A stretch of DNA of 64,000 nucleotides, from assembly GCF_002224485.1 (NCBI RefSeq), contig NZ_CP022463.1, positions 3,874,808 to 3,938,807 on the forward strand, read 5' to 3'. The notes under the pieces were generated by a model. The model was given only the letters and a program-made list of their open reading frames with translations, did no database searches and was not told the DNA's origin. The first letter of the stretch is position 1. Every line of letters starts with the position of its first letter. A program made the translations under genes and the position numbers. Below, piece after piece: positions 23,586-32,729 of the stretch. This DNA comes from Sinomonas sp. R1AF57. Its GTDB lineage: Bacteria > Actinomycetota > Actinomycetes > Actinomycetales > Micrococcaceae.

Positions 23586-24914
23586 ATGGCCGCTGCGCCG
23601 TCGTCCACCGTCACCGGAAGCCGGGCTGGAGCCTGGCCGGTGCCGAAGAGCACCACCTCGAAAGTCCTCTTCTGCTGCTGGCTCGCGATCCTCGCCGAAG
23701 GCTACGACGTCGGCGTCCTCGGCGCGGTCCTGCCGGCCCTGGCCGACTACAAGCCGTGGAACCTGAGCCCGCTGGCGCTCGGCGGCCTCGGCTCGTACGC
23801 CCTCGTGGGCATGCTGATCGGGGCGATGTTCATCGGCACCCTCTCGGACCTGTTCGGGCGCCGCCGGATGCTCGCGGTCTCCATGCTCATCTTCACCACG
23901 ACCCAGCTCGGCGCAGCCTTCGCGCCGACGCCCGAGCTGTTCGGCCTGTTCCGCCTCCTGGGCGGCCTCGGCATGGGCGGCATCATCCCGGTCGCCGCGG
24001 CCCTCACCATCGAGTACTCGGCGCCCACCAAGCGCTCCTACAACTACGGGCTCATGTACTCGGGCTACTCGCTCGGCATCGTCGTCTCGGCGCTCTGCGC
24101 GCTCGCGTTCCTGCCCACCCTCGGCTGGCGGTGGGTGATCGGACTCGGCGCCGCACCGCTCGTGATCCTGCCGCTCATCCTCGCCTTCGTGCCCGAATCG
24201 CTCGAGTTCCTCATGGCCAAGGGCCGCCGCGACCGAGCCGAGACGCTCGCCCGGAAGCTCGGCATCTCCCCGTTCGTCGCCGAGGACTGGACGCCCCGGG
24301 CCGATCCGGGCAAGGAGGCCGGCGCCTCGTGGAAGAGCGTCCTGGGCACGATGTTCTCCCGCCGCTACGGCGTGGCGACCGTCTGCTTCTGGATCTCGCT
24401 CTTCTGCGGCCTCCTCCTCGTGTACGGGCTCAACACGTGGCTCCCGGCCATCATGAAGAAGGCCGGCTACGACCTCGGCTCGTCGCTGACGTTCCTGCTC
24501 GTCTTCTCGCTCGCCTCGGCGATCGGCGGAGTCCTCATCGGCGGGGTCGCGGACAAGTACGGCAAGAAGCTCATCCTCGTGGTCTTCTACGCCCTCGGCT
24601 CGGCGGGCATCCTGGCGCTCATGTTCCCGGGCAGCCAGTTCGTGAACTACGTGTTCGTCGCGGTGGCCGGCGTCGGGTCGATCTCGACCTCGCTCGTCCT
24701 GACCGGGTGGGTTGCCGACTACTACCCCGCGCACGCCCGCGGGACCGCCACCGGCTGGGCGCTCTCCTTCGCCCGCATCGGGGCCATCGCGGGCCCGATG
24801 ATCGGGGGCGTCATCGCCGCCGTCCAGCTCCCGTTCCAGTGGAACTTCGTCATCTTCGCCGGCATCGGGCTCCTCGCCGCCGTCGCGGTGGCGCTCATCC
24901 CGAAGAAGTCCTGA
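23586..24914 (+). CDS. Aromatic acid:H+ symporter (AAHS) family MFS transporter
   Basis: The 442-residue, 12-helix protein has the family motif EGYDVGVLG in TM1 (D/E-GYD) and the loop 2-3 signature GTLSDLFGRRR, as in PcaK and BenK. It should import an aromatic acid with protons. AACGAGGAG precedes the ATG. It is divergent from the cyclase/ThDP operon and probably brings in its substrate or a related acid. Confidence 0.88.
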   Translation: MAAAPSSTVTGSRAGAWPVPKSTTSKVLFCCWLAILAEGYDVGVLGAVLPALADYKPWNLSPLALGGLGSYALVGMLIGAMFIGTLSDLFGRRRMLAVSMLIFTTTQLGAAFAPTPELFGLFRLLGGLGMGGIIPVAAALTIEYSAPTKRSYNYGLMYSGYSLGIVVSALCALAFLPTLGWRWVIGLGAAPLVILPLILAFVPESLEFLMAKGRRDRAETLARKLGISPFVAEDWTPRADPGKEAGASWKSVLGTMFSRRYGVATVCFWISLFCGLLLVYGLNTWLPAIMKKAGYDLGSSLTFLLVFSLASAIGGVLIGGVADKYGKKLILVVFYALGSAGILALMFPGSQFVNYVFVAVAGVGSISTSLVLTGWVADYYPAHARGTATGWALSFARIGAIAGPMIGGVIAAVQLPFQWNFVIFAGIGLLAAVAVALIPKKS

Positions 24915-24994
24915 CCGGCGGTTCCCCTGTTCTCCCCGCCCGCTTTCGGCCATATTGGGTCGTGCAGGCTGAACTCGGATGAGAGGGGCAGACC

Positions 24995-25150
24995 ATGGGC
25001 ACGAATCCCGACGAGCGCGAGCCGATCCCGGAGGAGCCGACGGGCGAGAGCATCCCCGACAGCGATGAAGGGGTGGGTCTGGGCGCCGGCGAGGAGGCCA
25101 CGACCTTCGAGCCGGAGGAGGACCCGGAGGCCACCACCGGCGACGAGTAG
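24995..25150 (+). CDS. Small acidic hypothetical protein (51 aa)
   Basis: ATG 24995 follows GAGAGGGG and opens a 51-codon frame to TAG 25148. The product is strongly acidic (many Glu/Asp, no Cys, no hydrophobic segment), beginning MGTNPDEREPIPEE. It is followed at 28 bp by a strong hairpin, which supports a separate transcript. I know no function; small acidic proteins like this recur in Arthrobacter-type genomes. Confidence 0.6.
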   Translation: MGTNPDEREPIPEEPTGESIPDSDEGVGLGAGEEATTFEPEEDPEATTGDE

Positions 25151-25177
25151 CCCCCTCCGGGCGGCCAGGACAACCAG

Positions 25178-25219
25178 GAGGCCGACGACGGCGGGTGCGA
25201 ACCCGCCGCCGTCGGCCTC
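25178..25219. terminator. Hairpin terminator (ACGACGGCGGG family)
   Basis: 19-bp arms (25178-25196 and 25201-25219) with one mismatch and a 4-nt loop follow the small acidic gene. The core CGACGGCGGGT belongs to the palindrome family seen at 26079, 27676, 31088 and 32648. Confidence 0.75.
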
Positions 25220-25238
25220 TTCCTGTCCCTGATCCCCC

Positions 25239-25269
25239 TTGACCTTGACGCAGCGTCAACTCCTACCGT
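25239..25269 (+). promoter_or_regulatory. MerR-type promoter with 19-bp spacer and operator
   Basis: TTGACC (25239-25244) and TACCGT (25264-25269) are 19 bp apart, the overlong spacing that MerR regulators untwist. Between them TTGACG-CAG-CGTCAA (25245-25259) is a perfect palindrome. It drives the MerR gene, so autoregulation is expected. Confidence 0.7.
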
Positions 25270-25291
25270 GGGAGAACGGAAGGAGGAACGC

Positions 25292-26047
25292 ATGGACTGG
25301 AGCATCCAGGAGGTCGCCCGCCTCGCCGGGACCACGAGCCGGACCCTGCGCCACTACGGCAGCATCGGCCTGCTCGAGCCGACCCGCACCGGCGCCAACG
25401 GCTACCGCTACTACGACCGGGACGCGCTCGTGCGCCTCCAGCGCATCCTCCTCCTGCGCCAGCTCGGCCTCGGGCTGGACGACATCGCGTCGGCGCTCGC
25501 GCACGACGGCGACCCGGCCCGCGCCCTGCGCCGCCACCTCGCGTGGCTGGGCGCCGAGCAGGAGAGGCTCGCCCGGCAGGCGCGCGCGGTGGAGCAGACC
25601 ATCGAGGCATTGGAGACAGGAGGGCCGGTCATGGCCAAGGACATGTTCGACGGATTCGACCACACTCAGTACAAGGACGAGGTCGAGCAGCGCTGGGGTG
25701 CGGCGGCGTACGCCGACTCCGACGCGTGGTGGCGCGGCCTCGGCCCCGAGGGGCAGGCCGAATGGAAGGAGCGCTCGCGCCGGCTCGGGGAGGACTGGCT
25801 CGCCGCCGCCCGGAGCGGCGAGGCCCCCGACGGCGAGGCCGCCCAGGCGCTCGCCGCCCGCCATGTGCAGTGGCTCGGCGGCATCCCCGGCACGCCGGGC
25901 TACCCCCACGGCCCGGCGAAGGAGTACGTGCTCGGCCTCGCCGACATGTACGTCGCCGACCCGCGGTTCGCCAGGAACTACGGCGGCGCCGAGGGCGCGG
26001 AGTTCGTCCGCGACGCGCTCCACGCGTTCGCCGAACGGGAAATGTAG
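25292..26047 (+). CDS. MerR-family regulator with TipAS effector domain
   Basis: The 251-residue protein joins an N-terminal MerR helix-turn-helix (WSIQEVARLAGTTSRTLRHY), a coiled dimerisation helix (about 70-115), and a C-terminal TipAS-like domain beginning near MFDGFDHTQYKDEV. TipA proteins bind thiopeptide or other hydrophobic drugs. ATG 25292 is chosen over 25268 because AGGAGGAA sits just before it. The promoter has the typical 19-bp spacer with a perfect operator. Confidence 0.88.
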   Translation: MDWSIQEVARLAGTTSRTLRHYGSIGLLEPTRTGANGYRYYDRDALVRLQRILLLRQLGLGLDDIASALAHDGDPARALRRHLAWLGAEQERLARQARAVEQTIEALETGGPVMAKDMFDGFDHTQYKDEVEQRWGAAAYADSDAWWRGLGPEGQAEWKERSRRLGEDWLAAARSGEAPDGEAAQALAARHVQWLGGIPGTPGYPHGPAKEYVLGLADMYVADPRFARNYGGAEGAEFVRDALHAFAEREM

Positions 26048-26078
26048 GCGCGGCCGAGGTCCGCGGCGTGCGGTGAGT

Positions 26079-26112
26079 GCACGACGGCGGGGTGCGCACC
26101 CCGCCGTCGTGC
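26079..26112. repeat. Palindrome family copy, terminator position
   Basis: Perfect 17-bp arms, GCACGACGGCGGGGTGC (26079-26095) with its complement immediately after (26096-26112). It lies 31 bp after the MerR stop and before the permease gene. Confidence 0.75.
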
Positions 26113-26214
26113 GCGCATCTGCCCCGGGATGCGCCGCGGACGCCTAGGCGTATCCCCGGCCCGCGCGCATACTGGCAGGACTTCCGGAGGCGACCTACTC
26201 GAGCAAGGGGTGTC

Positions 26215-27663
26215 ATGTCTCGGCCGAACCAGTCAATCCTGCGCCGCAAGCCCATCGGGGAGATCGAGGAGGAGCCGGGGATCGGGCACCTGTCACGGAC
26301 CCTCGGCCTCTGGCAGCTGACGGCGATCGGCGTGGGCGGAATCATCGGCGCCGGAATCTTCTCGCTCGCCGGCGCCGTGGCCAACAAGACCGCCGGACCC
26401 GCCGTGCTGATCTCGTTCCTCATCGCCGGGGTCGCAAGCGCGGCGGCAGCCCTGTCTTACGCGGAGTTCGCGGGCATGATCCCCAAGGCCGGCTCGGCCT
26501 ACACCTACGGGTACGCGTCGCTGGGCGAAGTCGTGGGATGGTTCATCGGCTGGGACCTGCTGCTCGAGTACACCGCGATCGTGGCGGTGGTCGCGATCGG
26601 CATCTCGGGGTACTTCGGCTTCCTCGTGGGGCAGTTCGGCGTCGACCTGCCCGCGTGGATGCTCGGCGCGCCGGGGACGGGGCCGGGGCACGTGGTCGAC
26701 GTCTTCGCGATTGTGCTGTGCCTGCTCACGGCGTGGATCCTCACGCGGGGCATCCAGAGCACCGGCCGCTTCGAGCTGGTGATCGTCGGGCTCAAGGTGC
26801 TGCTCGTCGTTGTGATCGTGGTGCTCGGGGTCCTCCACATCAACACGGCCAACTACCAGCCCTACTTCCCGTTCGGCTTCGGCGGGGTGATGACCGGCGC
26901 GGCCACTGTGTTCTTCGCCGTCTTCGGCTACGACGCCATGAGCACCGCCGCGGAGGAGTCGAAGGACGCCAGGAGGCACATGCCCAAGGCGATCATCTAC
27001 TCCCTCGTGATCGCGATGGTCCTCTACGTGCTGGCGACCCTCGTGCTCACCGGGATGCAGAACTACAAGGACATCGACCCCAAGTCCGGCTTCGCCACGG
27101 CGTTCGAGTCGGTGGGCCTCGCGGGCGTAGCCGACGTGATCGCGATCGGGGCGATCATCTCCATCCTGACCGTCATGATCACCTTCATGCTCGGGGTGAC
27201 CCGGGTGTGGTTCTCCATGAGCCGCGACGGGCTGCTGCCCAAGTGGTTCGCCAAGACCGACCCCAAGCGCCACGTCCCGACCCGCGTCACGTGGATCGTG
27301 GGCGTCGGCTCCGCACTCCTCGCCGGTGTCCTGCCGATCACCACCGTGGCGGAGCTGACCAACATCGGCATCCTCTCCGCGTTCGTGGTGGTGTGCCTGG
27401 CGGTCATCGTGCTGCGCTACCGCAGCCCCGAGATCCCGCGCTCGTTCAAGACCCCCTTGATGCCCGTGGTCCCCGCGGTCGGGGTCCTGTTCTCCCTCTG
27501 GCTCATCATCTCCCTGCCCTGGGAGACATGGGTCCGCTTCGCCGTCTGGCTCGTGGTCGGACTGGCCATCTACTTCGGCTACTCGCGGCGGCACTCGCTC
27601 CTCAACCCGGAGAGCCCCCGGCACGCCAGCGAGCAGCGCGCCGCTCCGTCCTCCGAGCGCTGA
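26215..27663 (+). CDS. APC-superfamily amino-acid permease (YfnA/cationic type)
   Basis: The 482-residue protein has about 12-13 helices. The first carries GVGGIIGAGIFSLAG, the substrate-backbone motif of APC amino-acid transporters. FAVFGYDAMSTAAEESK is typical of the YfnA/CAT-like branch. ATG 26215 gives the normal cytoplasmic N-terminus; CAAGGGG lies upstream. Probably a cation-coupled uptake system for a neutral or cationic amino acid; the adjacent D-threonine-aldolase-like gene is on the other strand and need not be related. Confidence 0.88.
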   Translation: MSRPNQSILRRKPIGEIEEEPGIGHLSRTLGLWQLTAIGVGGIIGAGIFSLAGAVANKTAGPAVLISFLIAGVASAAAALSYAEFAGMIPKAGSAYTYGYASLGEVVGWFIGWDLLLEYTAIVAVVAIGISGYFGFLVGQFGVDLPAWMLGAPGTGPGHVVDVFAIVLCLLTAWILTRGIQSTGRFELVIVGLKVLLVVVIVVLGVLHINTANYQPYFPFGFGGVMTGAATVFFAVFGYDAMSTAAEESKDARRHMPKAIIYSLVIAMVLYVLATLVLTGMQNYKDIDPKSGFATAFESVGLAGVADVIAIGAIISILTVMITFMLGVTRVWFSMSRDGLLPKWFAKTDPKRHVPTRVTWIVGVGSALLAGVLPITTVAELTNIGILSAFVVVCLAVIVLRYRSPEIPRSFKTPLMPVVPAVGVLFSLWLIISLPWETWVRFAVWLVVGLAIYFGYSRRHSLLNPESPRHASEQRAAPSSER

Positions 27664-27675
27664 GCGCGCTGCCGG

Positions 27676-27711
27676 GCGCACGACGGCGGGCGCGCACCCG
27701 CCGTCGTCCGC
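27676..27711. repeat. Palindrome family copy between convergent genes
   Basis: GCGCACGACGGCGGG (27676-27690) and its complement at 27697-27711 with one mismatch and a 6-nt loop, in the 61-bp gap between the permease stop and the PLP-enzyme stop. A bidirectional terminator by position. Confidence 0.75.
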
Positions 27712-27724
27712 GGGCCGTCCAGCT

Positions 27725-28825
27725 TCAGCTGTTGCGTCCGCGCGCCGCGACGCGCCACCGGTCCACGACCTCGCCTCGGCTGACCACGGCCACCTCGTCG
27801 ACGAGGTTCACGGCGACGCACACGTGGTTGGGGATGACTCGGACGCGCTCGCCGAGGGCCGGGAGGTCTGCGCCATCGGGGAACACCACCGTCGCGTGGT
27901 GCTCCGACAGGGCCGTGATGCGGGCGTCGGGGAAGTCCATGAGCCGCCCGAAGCCGGTGGACCACGCGGGCCGGTCGCCCCCGACCACCTTGGTCCCGGC
28001 GTCCAGGACGATGCGGCGCGGGATGGCGCCGTCGCCCTCGTGCCGGCTCGTGACGGTGGCGGCGATCGTGAGCGCGATGTCTTCGGGACCGCAGCGGCCG
28101 AGCTCGAGCTGCTGGGCGTCGCCGAACACGTACACGCCGGGGCGGACCTCGGTGGTGGCTCCGGGCTCGGTGAGCAGCGCGCTCGGCGTCGAACCGCCGC
28201 TCACCCGCGTGGCCTCGAACCCGGCGTCCGCGAGCAGCGCGGCGGCCTCGGCGAGCGCCTGCCGCTCCTGGTGCGCCGCCGCCGTCGGCATGCCGGGGGC
28301 GTAGGAGTGGCCGGGGAACGTGAAGACGCCGGCGACACGCAGCCCCGCGTCCGCCGCGGCCCGGGCCACCGCGACGGCCTGCACCGGGGCGACGCCGCTG
28401 CGGTGGTGGCCGCTGTCCACCTCGACGAGCACGTCAAGCGTCCCTGCCGCGTCCCCGAGCGCCGCGCCCATGGCCCGGGCGGCCTCGGCGGAGTCCGTGC
28501 CGACGGCGATCCTGGCCCGCTCGGCGAGGCGCCGCAGCCGCTCGGCCTGCCGCGGGCCCACCCACAGCGGGTACGCGATGAACAGGTCCTCGACGCCGTG
28601 CTCCACGAAGACCTCTGCCTCCCCGATCGTCGCGACGGTCAGCCCGACGGCGCCGGCCGCGAGCTGGAGCGCCGCGATCTCGGGGATCTTGTGGGTCTTC
28701 GCGTGCGGGCGCAGCGCCAGGCCCTTCGCGGCAACCGCCTCCGCCATCCGGGAGATGTTCCGCTGCAGGACATCCCTGTCGACCATGATCTGGGGGGTGT
28801 CGATGTCGTGCGGGACCGTGGTCAT
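27725..28825 (-). CDS. D-threonine aldolase/D-serine dehydratase-like PLP enzyme
   Basis: The 366-residue fold-type III PLP protein has the Schiff-base lysine in RPHAKTHK (K43) and the C-terminal metal site PNHVCVAVN with paired His and Cys typical of DTA/DSD. The phosphate-binding region is SGGSTPS. Such enzymes cleave D-beta-hydroxy amino acids or dehydrate D-serine and need a divalent metal. Start 28825 has GGAGAGC upstream. It is monocistronic. Confidence 0.85.
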   Translation of the reverse strand: MTTVPHDIDTPQIMVDRDVLQRNISRMAEAVAAKGLALRPHAKTHKIPEIAALQLAAGAVGLTVATIGEAEVFVEHGVEDLFIAYPLWVGPRQAERLRRLAERARIAVGTDSAEAARAMGAALGDAAGTLDVLVEVDSGHHRSGVAPVQAVAVARAAADAGLRVAGVFTFPGHSYAPGMPTAAAHQERQALAEAAALLADAGFEATRVSGGSTPSALLTEPGATTEVRPGVYVFGDAQQLELGRCGPEDIALTIAATVTSRHEGDGAIPRRIVLDAGTKVVGGDRPAWSTGFGRLMDFPDARITALSEHHATVVFPDGADLPALGERVRVIPNHVCVAVNLVDEVAVVSRGEVVDRWRVAARGRNS

Positions 28826-28870
28826 GCTCTGCGCTCTCCTTGCCGGGTCGGGGTGGTCGCCCCAGCTTAG

Positions 28871-28939
28871 GCGAGGCGGCGATGGGGGGCCTCGGTCGCC
28901 GGCCCTGCCCGGGTGCCCACCCGCCGTCGTGCGCCTCGC
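28871..28939. repeat. Degenerate copy of the palindrome family
   Basis: The right arm CACCCGCCGTCGTGCGCC (28918-28935) is well kept; the left arm near 28871-28888 (GCGAGGCGGCGATGGGGGG) has drifted. It lies just after the LacI stop (minus strand). Confidence 0.45.
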
Positions 28940-28943
28940 GGCC

Positions 28944-30008
28944 CTATCCCTCCGAGACCGCAGCCGGCTCGCGGACGGGCGGCCGCGCCGTGGACGCGCG
29001 CGGGATGAGCGTCGGCGCCACGACGCGGGCCGCCCCCGACCCGGTCCCCGTGCGTCCGGCGACCTGGTCGAGGAGGGAGTCCACCGCGGCGGCGGCGATC
29101 TCGCGGAACGGCACGCGCACGCTCGTGAGCGGCACGGCGAGCCGGCCCACGAGCGGGATGTCGTTGTAGCCCACCACAGAGAGGTCCGTGGGGATCCGCA
29201 GGCCGGCCCGCTGGACCATGGAGGTGAAGCCGATCGCGGTGTTGTCGTTCACCGCGAAGACGGCAGTGGGCCTGCGGGCGGCGCCCAGGAAGGCCTCGGC
29301 TGCCGCCTCGCCGCTCTCCATGGAGAACGTCGAGGAGTAGACGAACTCGGGCATCTCCGGAATCCCGGCCTCGGCGAGGGCGCGCCGGTATCCCTCGCGC
29401 CTGGCCAGAGCGGTCGGCGCCTCGTCGGGGCCGGTCAGGATGCCGATCTCGCGGTGGCCGAGGTCCACGAGGTGGCGGGTGGCGAGGTATCCGCCCAGGG
29501 CGTCGTCGCCGGTCACGCTCGGGCTGGACCCGTAGGCGCGCAGGGCGAGCACATGCGGCACGCCCCGCTCGAGGAGCTCGGTGCACAGGCCGCCTTCCGT
29601 GGTGGCCGTGGTCAGGATCAGCCCGTCCACGCGCGAGGCGAGCATCGTGTGGCCGTTGTCGCGCTCGAGGCCGGGGTCGCCGTAGGTTGTCGCGACGAGC
29701 GCGTGGTAGCCGCGCGCGGCGCAGGCGGAGGCGATCTCCTCGTAGAGGGTGGCCATCACCGTGTCCGTGAGCCGCGAGACCAGGACGCCGATCGTGTTGG
29801 TCTGCCGGCGCCGCAGGTTCGCCGCGGAAGGGTTGGGCTCGTAGCCCAGCGACTCGGCCACCGCGCGGATGCGGGCGGCGGACTCGCTCCGGTAGAACGT
29901 GTGCTCGCGGTTCATCGCCCGGGACACGGTCGAGCGCGCCACTCCCGCCGCCGCCGCAACGTCGGCGATGGTGGGCCGCGACCCCGCCCTGGCCTCCCTG
30001 CCCTCCAT
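28944..30008 (-). CDS. LacI-family transcriptional repressor
   Basis: The 354-residue protein has an N-terminal LacI helix-turn-helix ([20 protein letters not shown]) and a periplasmic-binding-like effector domain ([29 protein letters not shown]). It is divergent from the DapA-like aldolase; two AATCGAT-centred operators lie in the 119-bp gap. It most likely represses the aldolase-MFS unit until the sugar acid or related ligand appears. Start 30008 follows a GAGGAAG sequence. Confidence 0.92.
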   Translation of the reverse strand: MEGREARAGSRPTIADVAAAAGVARSTVSRAMNREHTFYRSESAARIRAVAESLGYEPNPSAANLRRRQTNTIGVLVSRLTDTVMATLYEEIASACAARGYHALVATTYGDPGLERDNGHTMLASRVDGLILTTATTEGGLCTELLERGVPHVLALRAYGSSPSVTGDDALGGYLATRHLVDLGHREIGILTGPDEAPTALARREGYRRALAEAGIPEMPEFVYSSTFSMESGEAAAEAFLGAARRPTAVFAVNDNTAIGFTSMVQRAGLRIPTDLSVVGYNDIPLVGRLAVPLTSVRVPFREIAAAAVDSLLDQVAGRTGTGSGAARVVAPTLIPRASTARPPVREPAAVSEG

Positions 30009-30065
30009 CGTCTTCCTCCTCGGAACGGAACCCTTGACGTGCTGACGTGACCCAGCTTACCGTTG

Positions 30066-30091
30066 AAGCAATCGATAACGGAATCGATTCC
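30066..30091. promoter_or_regulatory. Two adjacent LacI-type operators
   Basis: GGAATCGATTCC (30080-30091) is a perfect palindrome with the LacI-family AAnCGnTT core. Just before it GCAATCGATAAC (30068-30079) repeats the core imperfectly. Both lie 37-62 nt before the aldolase ATG. Confidence 0.7.
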
Positions 30092-30127
30092 CTTACTCGA
30101 AAAGTCCCCACTCGAAGAGGAGCAACC

Positions 30128-31072
30128 ATGAGCAGCATCGACCTCCGCGGCCTCGTCCCCGCCCCGGTCACCCCGTTCACCCGCGACGGCGACGTGGACG
30201 TCGCCGCGATCCACCGCCTCGGCGGGTGGCTCGGCAGCGTCGAGGGTGTCAAGGGCCTCGTGGTCCTCGGCCACGCCGGCGAGGGCACCTTCCTGACCCA
30301 GGCCGAGCAGGCGCTCGTCATCTCCGCCTTCCGCGACGCCGTGGACGGCCGGCTGCCGATCATCGCCGGCATCACCGGCGAGGGCAACAAGGTCGCCGCC
30401 GAGGAGGCGCAGCGCGCGGTCGACGCCGGTGCTTCCGCCGGCCTCGTCTACCCCTCCCACGGCTGGCTCCGGTTCGGCTACCAGGAGGGCGCGCCGCAGA
30501 CGCGCTACCGCGAGATCTACGAGACGAGCGGCCTGCCGCTGATCCTGTTCCAGTACCCGGACGCCACCAAGGCCACCTACAACCTCGACACCCAGCTCGA
30601 GATCGCCGCCCAGGAGGGCGTGTTCGCGACCAAGAACGGCGTGCGCAACATGCGCCGCTGGGACACCGAGATCCCCGTGCTGCGTGCGGCGTTCTCCGAG
30701 CTGCAGGTCCTCACCTGCCACGACGAGTACCTGCTGCACACCATGTTCGACGTCGACGGCGCCCTCGTCGGCTACGGCGGCCTCGCCCCGGAGCCGCTCG
30801 TGGAGCTCATCGCCGCCGGCAAGGCCAAGGACTACGCCAAGGCCCGCGAGATCCACGACCGCCTCCTGCCCGTGACCAAGAACGTCTACCACCGCGGCTC
30901 GCACATGGAGGGCACGGTCGCGCTCAAGGAGGGCCTCGTGGCCCGCGGCATCCTCGAGCACGCCACCGTCCGGCCGCCGCTCCTGCCGCTCGCCCCCGGC
31001 GCCCACGAGGAGATCGCCCTGGCCCTCGCCTCGGCGAACCTCGGCCGGGCCACGGTCCCGGCCCGCGCCTGA
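30128..31072 (+). CDS. Dihydrodipicolinate synthase/N-acetylneuraminate lyase family aldolase
   Basis: The 314-residue TIM-barrel protein has the Schiff-base lysine K169 (FATKNG), the proton-relay Tyr Y143 (FQYPDAT) and the carboxylate-binding loop GHAGEG. Lysine biosynthesis DapA is unlikely because the gene is under a LacI repressor and next to an importer. A catabolic 2-keto-3-deoxy acid or hydroxy-aryl-pyruvate aldolase fits better. AAGAGGAGC precedes the ATG. The MFS gene follows after a hairpin. Confidence 0.85.
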   Translation: MSSIDLRGLVPAPVTPFTRDGDVDVAAIHRLGGWLGSVEGVKGLVVLGHAGEGTFLTQAEQALVISAFRDAVDGRLPIIAGITGEGNKVAAEEAQRAVDAGASAGLVYPSHGWLRFGYQEGAPQTRYREIYETSGLPLILFQYPDATKATYNLDTQLEIAAQEGVFATKNGVRNMRRWDTEIPVLRAAFSELQVLTCHDEYLLHTMFDVDGALVGYGGLAPEPLVELIAAGKAKDYAKAREIHDRLLPVTKNVYHRGSHMEGTVALKEGLVARGILEHATVRPPLLPLAPGAHEEIALALASANLGRATVPARA

Positions 31073-31087
31073 CCCCAGCGCCACAGC

Positions 31088-31123
31088 GCGCACGACGGCG
31101 GGTGCCCGCCCGCCGTCGTGCGC
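31088..31123. repeat. Palindrome family copy, perfect
   Basis: GCGCACGACGGCGGG (31088-31102) and its exact complement (31109-31123), 6-nt loop, 15 bp after the aldolase stop. It would terminate or attenuate between aldolase and MFS genes. Confidence 0.8.
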
Positions 31124-31249
31124 CGCCCCCGCCCGGCCCTGCCCGGGCACCTTCCCGTCCGCTGCCGGCGCCCACGCCCGGGGCGGTTCGGCGACAACGA
31201 CGTCCCGACAACTCCGCGCCCGTGCGCGGAGGGGAGGAACCCCACCACA

Positions 31250-32623
31250 ATGACTGCTATGGCCAGCGGACAGACCTCCGCGACGCAGACCGACATCGTC
31301 GCGCGCCTCGAGAGGCTGCCGATCACCCGGCGTCTCACCATGATCCGCGTCGTGATCGGCTCCGCCACCTTCTTCGACGCCTACACCGTCCTCGCGATCG
31401 CCTTCGCGATGCCCCAGCTCGTCTCCGAGTGGCACCTCACGCCCGGGGAGGTCGGCCTGATCCTCTCGTCCGGCTACCTCGGGCAGCTCTTCGGCTCCGT
31501 CTTCTTCGGCAGCCTCGCCGAGAAGATCGGCCGCATGCCCACCCTGTTCATCACGATCGTCCTGTTCGTGAGCATGGACCTCGCCTGCCTGTTCTCGTGG
31601 GGCGCCTGGTCCATGATCGCGTTCCGCTTCCTCCAGGGCATCGGCACGGGCGGCGAAGTGCCCGTGGCGAGCGCGTACATCAACGAGTTCGTCGGCGCGC
31701 GGCGCCGCGGCCGCTTCTTCCTGCTCTACGAGGTCATCTTCCCCGTGGGCCTCATGTTCGCCGGCATCGCCGGGTTCTTCCTCGTCCCCGCCTTCGGCTG
31801 GAAGGCGATGTTCATCGTCGGGCTCGTCCCCGCGATCCTCACCATCCCGCTGCGGTGGATCATGCCCGAATCGCCGCGCTGGCTCGCCTCGGTGGGCCGC
31901 GGGGAGAAGGCGGACGCCGTCGTGTCGATGCTCGAGCGCGAGGCCGTCAAGGCCGGCCACACCCTCGCGGAGCCCGTCGCGCGCCCCCTGCCCGCGGTCG
32001 AGGCCAAGTCCGACTGGCGCGACCTGTTCCGCGGCATCTACCGCCGGCGCACCCTCATGATCTGGGGCCTGTGGGTCAGCGTCTACGTGGTCAACAACGG
32101 ACTCATCACCTGGCTGCCGACCCTCTACAAGGAGGTCTTCCACATCCCGCTGCAGACCAGCCTCGCGTACGGCTGGGTGACCTCCGGGGTCGGCGTCGTG
32201 GCGTCGGTGCTCTGCGCGCTGCTCATCGACCGCGTGGGACGCAAGCGCTGGTACTCGGTCGCGTTCGTCGCCGCGACGGTCCCGCTCGTGGTCCTCGGGG
32301 CCCTCGGCGCGGTCTCCGCGGTGCAGGTGGTCCTCTTCGCGAGCATCGCCTACGCGATCCTCCAGACCATCTCCTTCTCCCTCTACCTCTACTCGGCCGA
32401 GCTCTACCCGACGCGCCTGCGCGCCATCGGGACCGGCTTCGGGAGCGCGTGGCTGCGCGCCGGCTCGAGCGCCGGGCCGCTCCTGGTCGCGTGGATCATG
32501 GACGGCTTCGGGATCGGGTGGGTGTTCATCGCCTTCGCGGGGATCGCCCTGCTCGGCGGCCTCGTCACGATCTTCTTCGCGATCGAGACCAAGGGGCGGG
32601 TCCTCGAGGAGCTCGCGCCGTAG
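31250..32623 (+). CDS. MFS transporter, metabolite:H+ symporter type
   Basis: The 457-residue, 12-helix protein has FFDAYTVLAIA in TM1, the loop signature GSLAEKIGRMP, and PESPRWL at the end of TM6, as in sugar-porter/MHS-like importers. GGGGAGGAAC stands 9 nt before ATG 31250; a second ATG at 31259 is possible. It is the likely importer for the aldolase substrate under the LacI repressor. Confidence 0.87.
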   Translation: MTAMASGQTSATQTDIVARLERLPITRRLTMIRVVIGSATFFDAYTVLAIAFAMPQLVSEWHLTPGEVGLILSSGYLGQLFGSVFFGSLAEKIGRMPTLFITIVLFVSMDLACLFSWGAWSMIAFRFLQGIGTGGEVPVASAYINEFVGARRRGRFFLLYEVIFPVGLMFAGIAGFFLVPAFGWKAMFIVGLVPAILTIPLRWIMPESPRWLASVGRGEKADAVVSMLEREAVKAGHTLAEPVARPLPAVEAKSDWRDLFRGIYRRRTLMIWGLWVSVYVVNNGLITWLPTLYKEVFHIPLQTSLAYGWVTSGVGVVASVLCALLIDRVGRKRWYSVAFVAATVPLVVLGALGAVSAVQVVLFASIAYAILQTISFSLYLYSAELYPTRLRAIGTGFGSAWLRAGSSAGPLLVAWIMDGFGIGWVFIAFAGIALLGGLVTIFFAIETKGRVLEELAP

Positions 32624-32647
32624 GGGGCAGGCTGCACCGACGCACCA

Positions 32648-32693
32648 GGCGAGCGCACGACGGCGGGTGGGAACCCGGCGTCGTGCGCTCGCC
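32648..32693. repeat. Palindrome family copy, 21-bp arms
   Basis: Arms 32648-32668 and 32673-32693 match except at one position, with a 4-nt loop and the shared GCGCACGACGGCGGG core. It lies 25 bp after the MFS stop. Confidence 0.78.
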
Positions 32694-32729
32694 CTGACGG
32701 ATGTCGGAGCCTCTGCGTAGGCTGGGCGC

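Noticed and set aside
30226-32697. 823-codon open frame through the aldolase and MFS genes
   Set aside because: Alternate frame over two well-supported genes, Arg/Pro-rich and without any recognisable fold.
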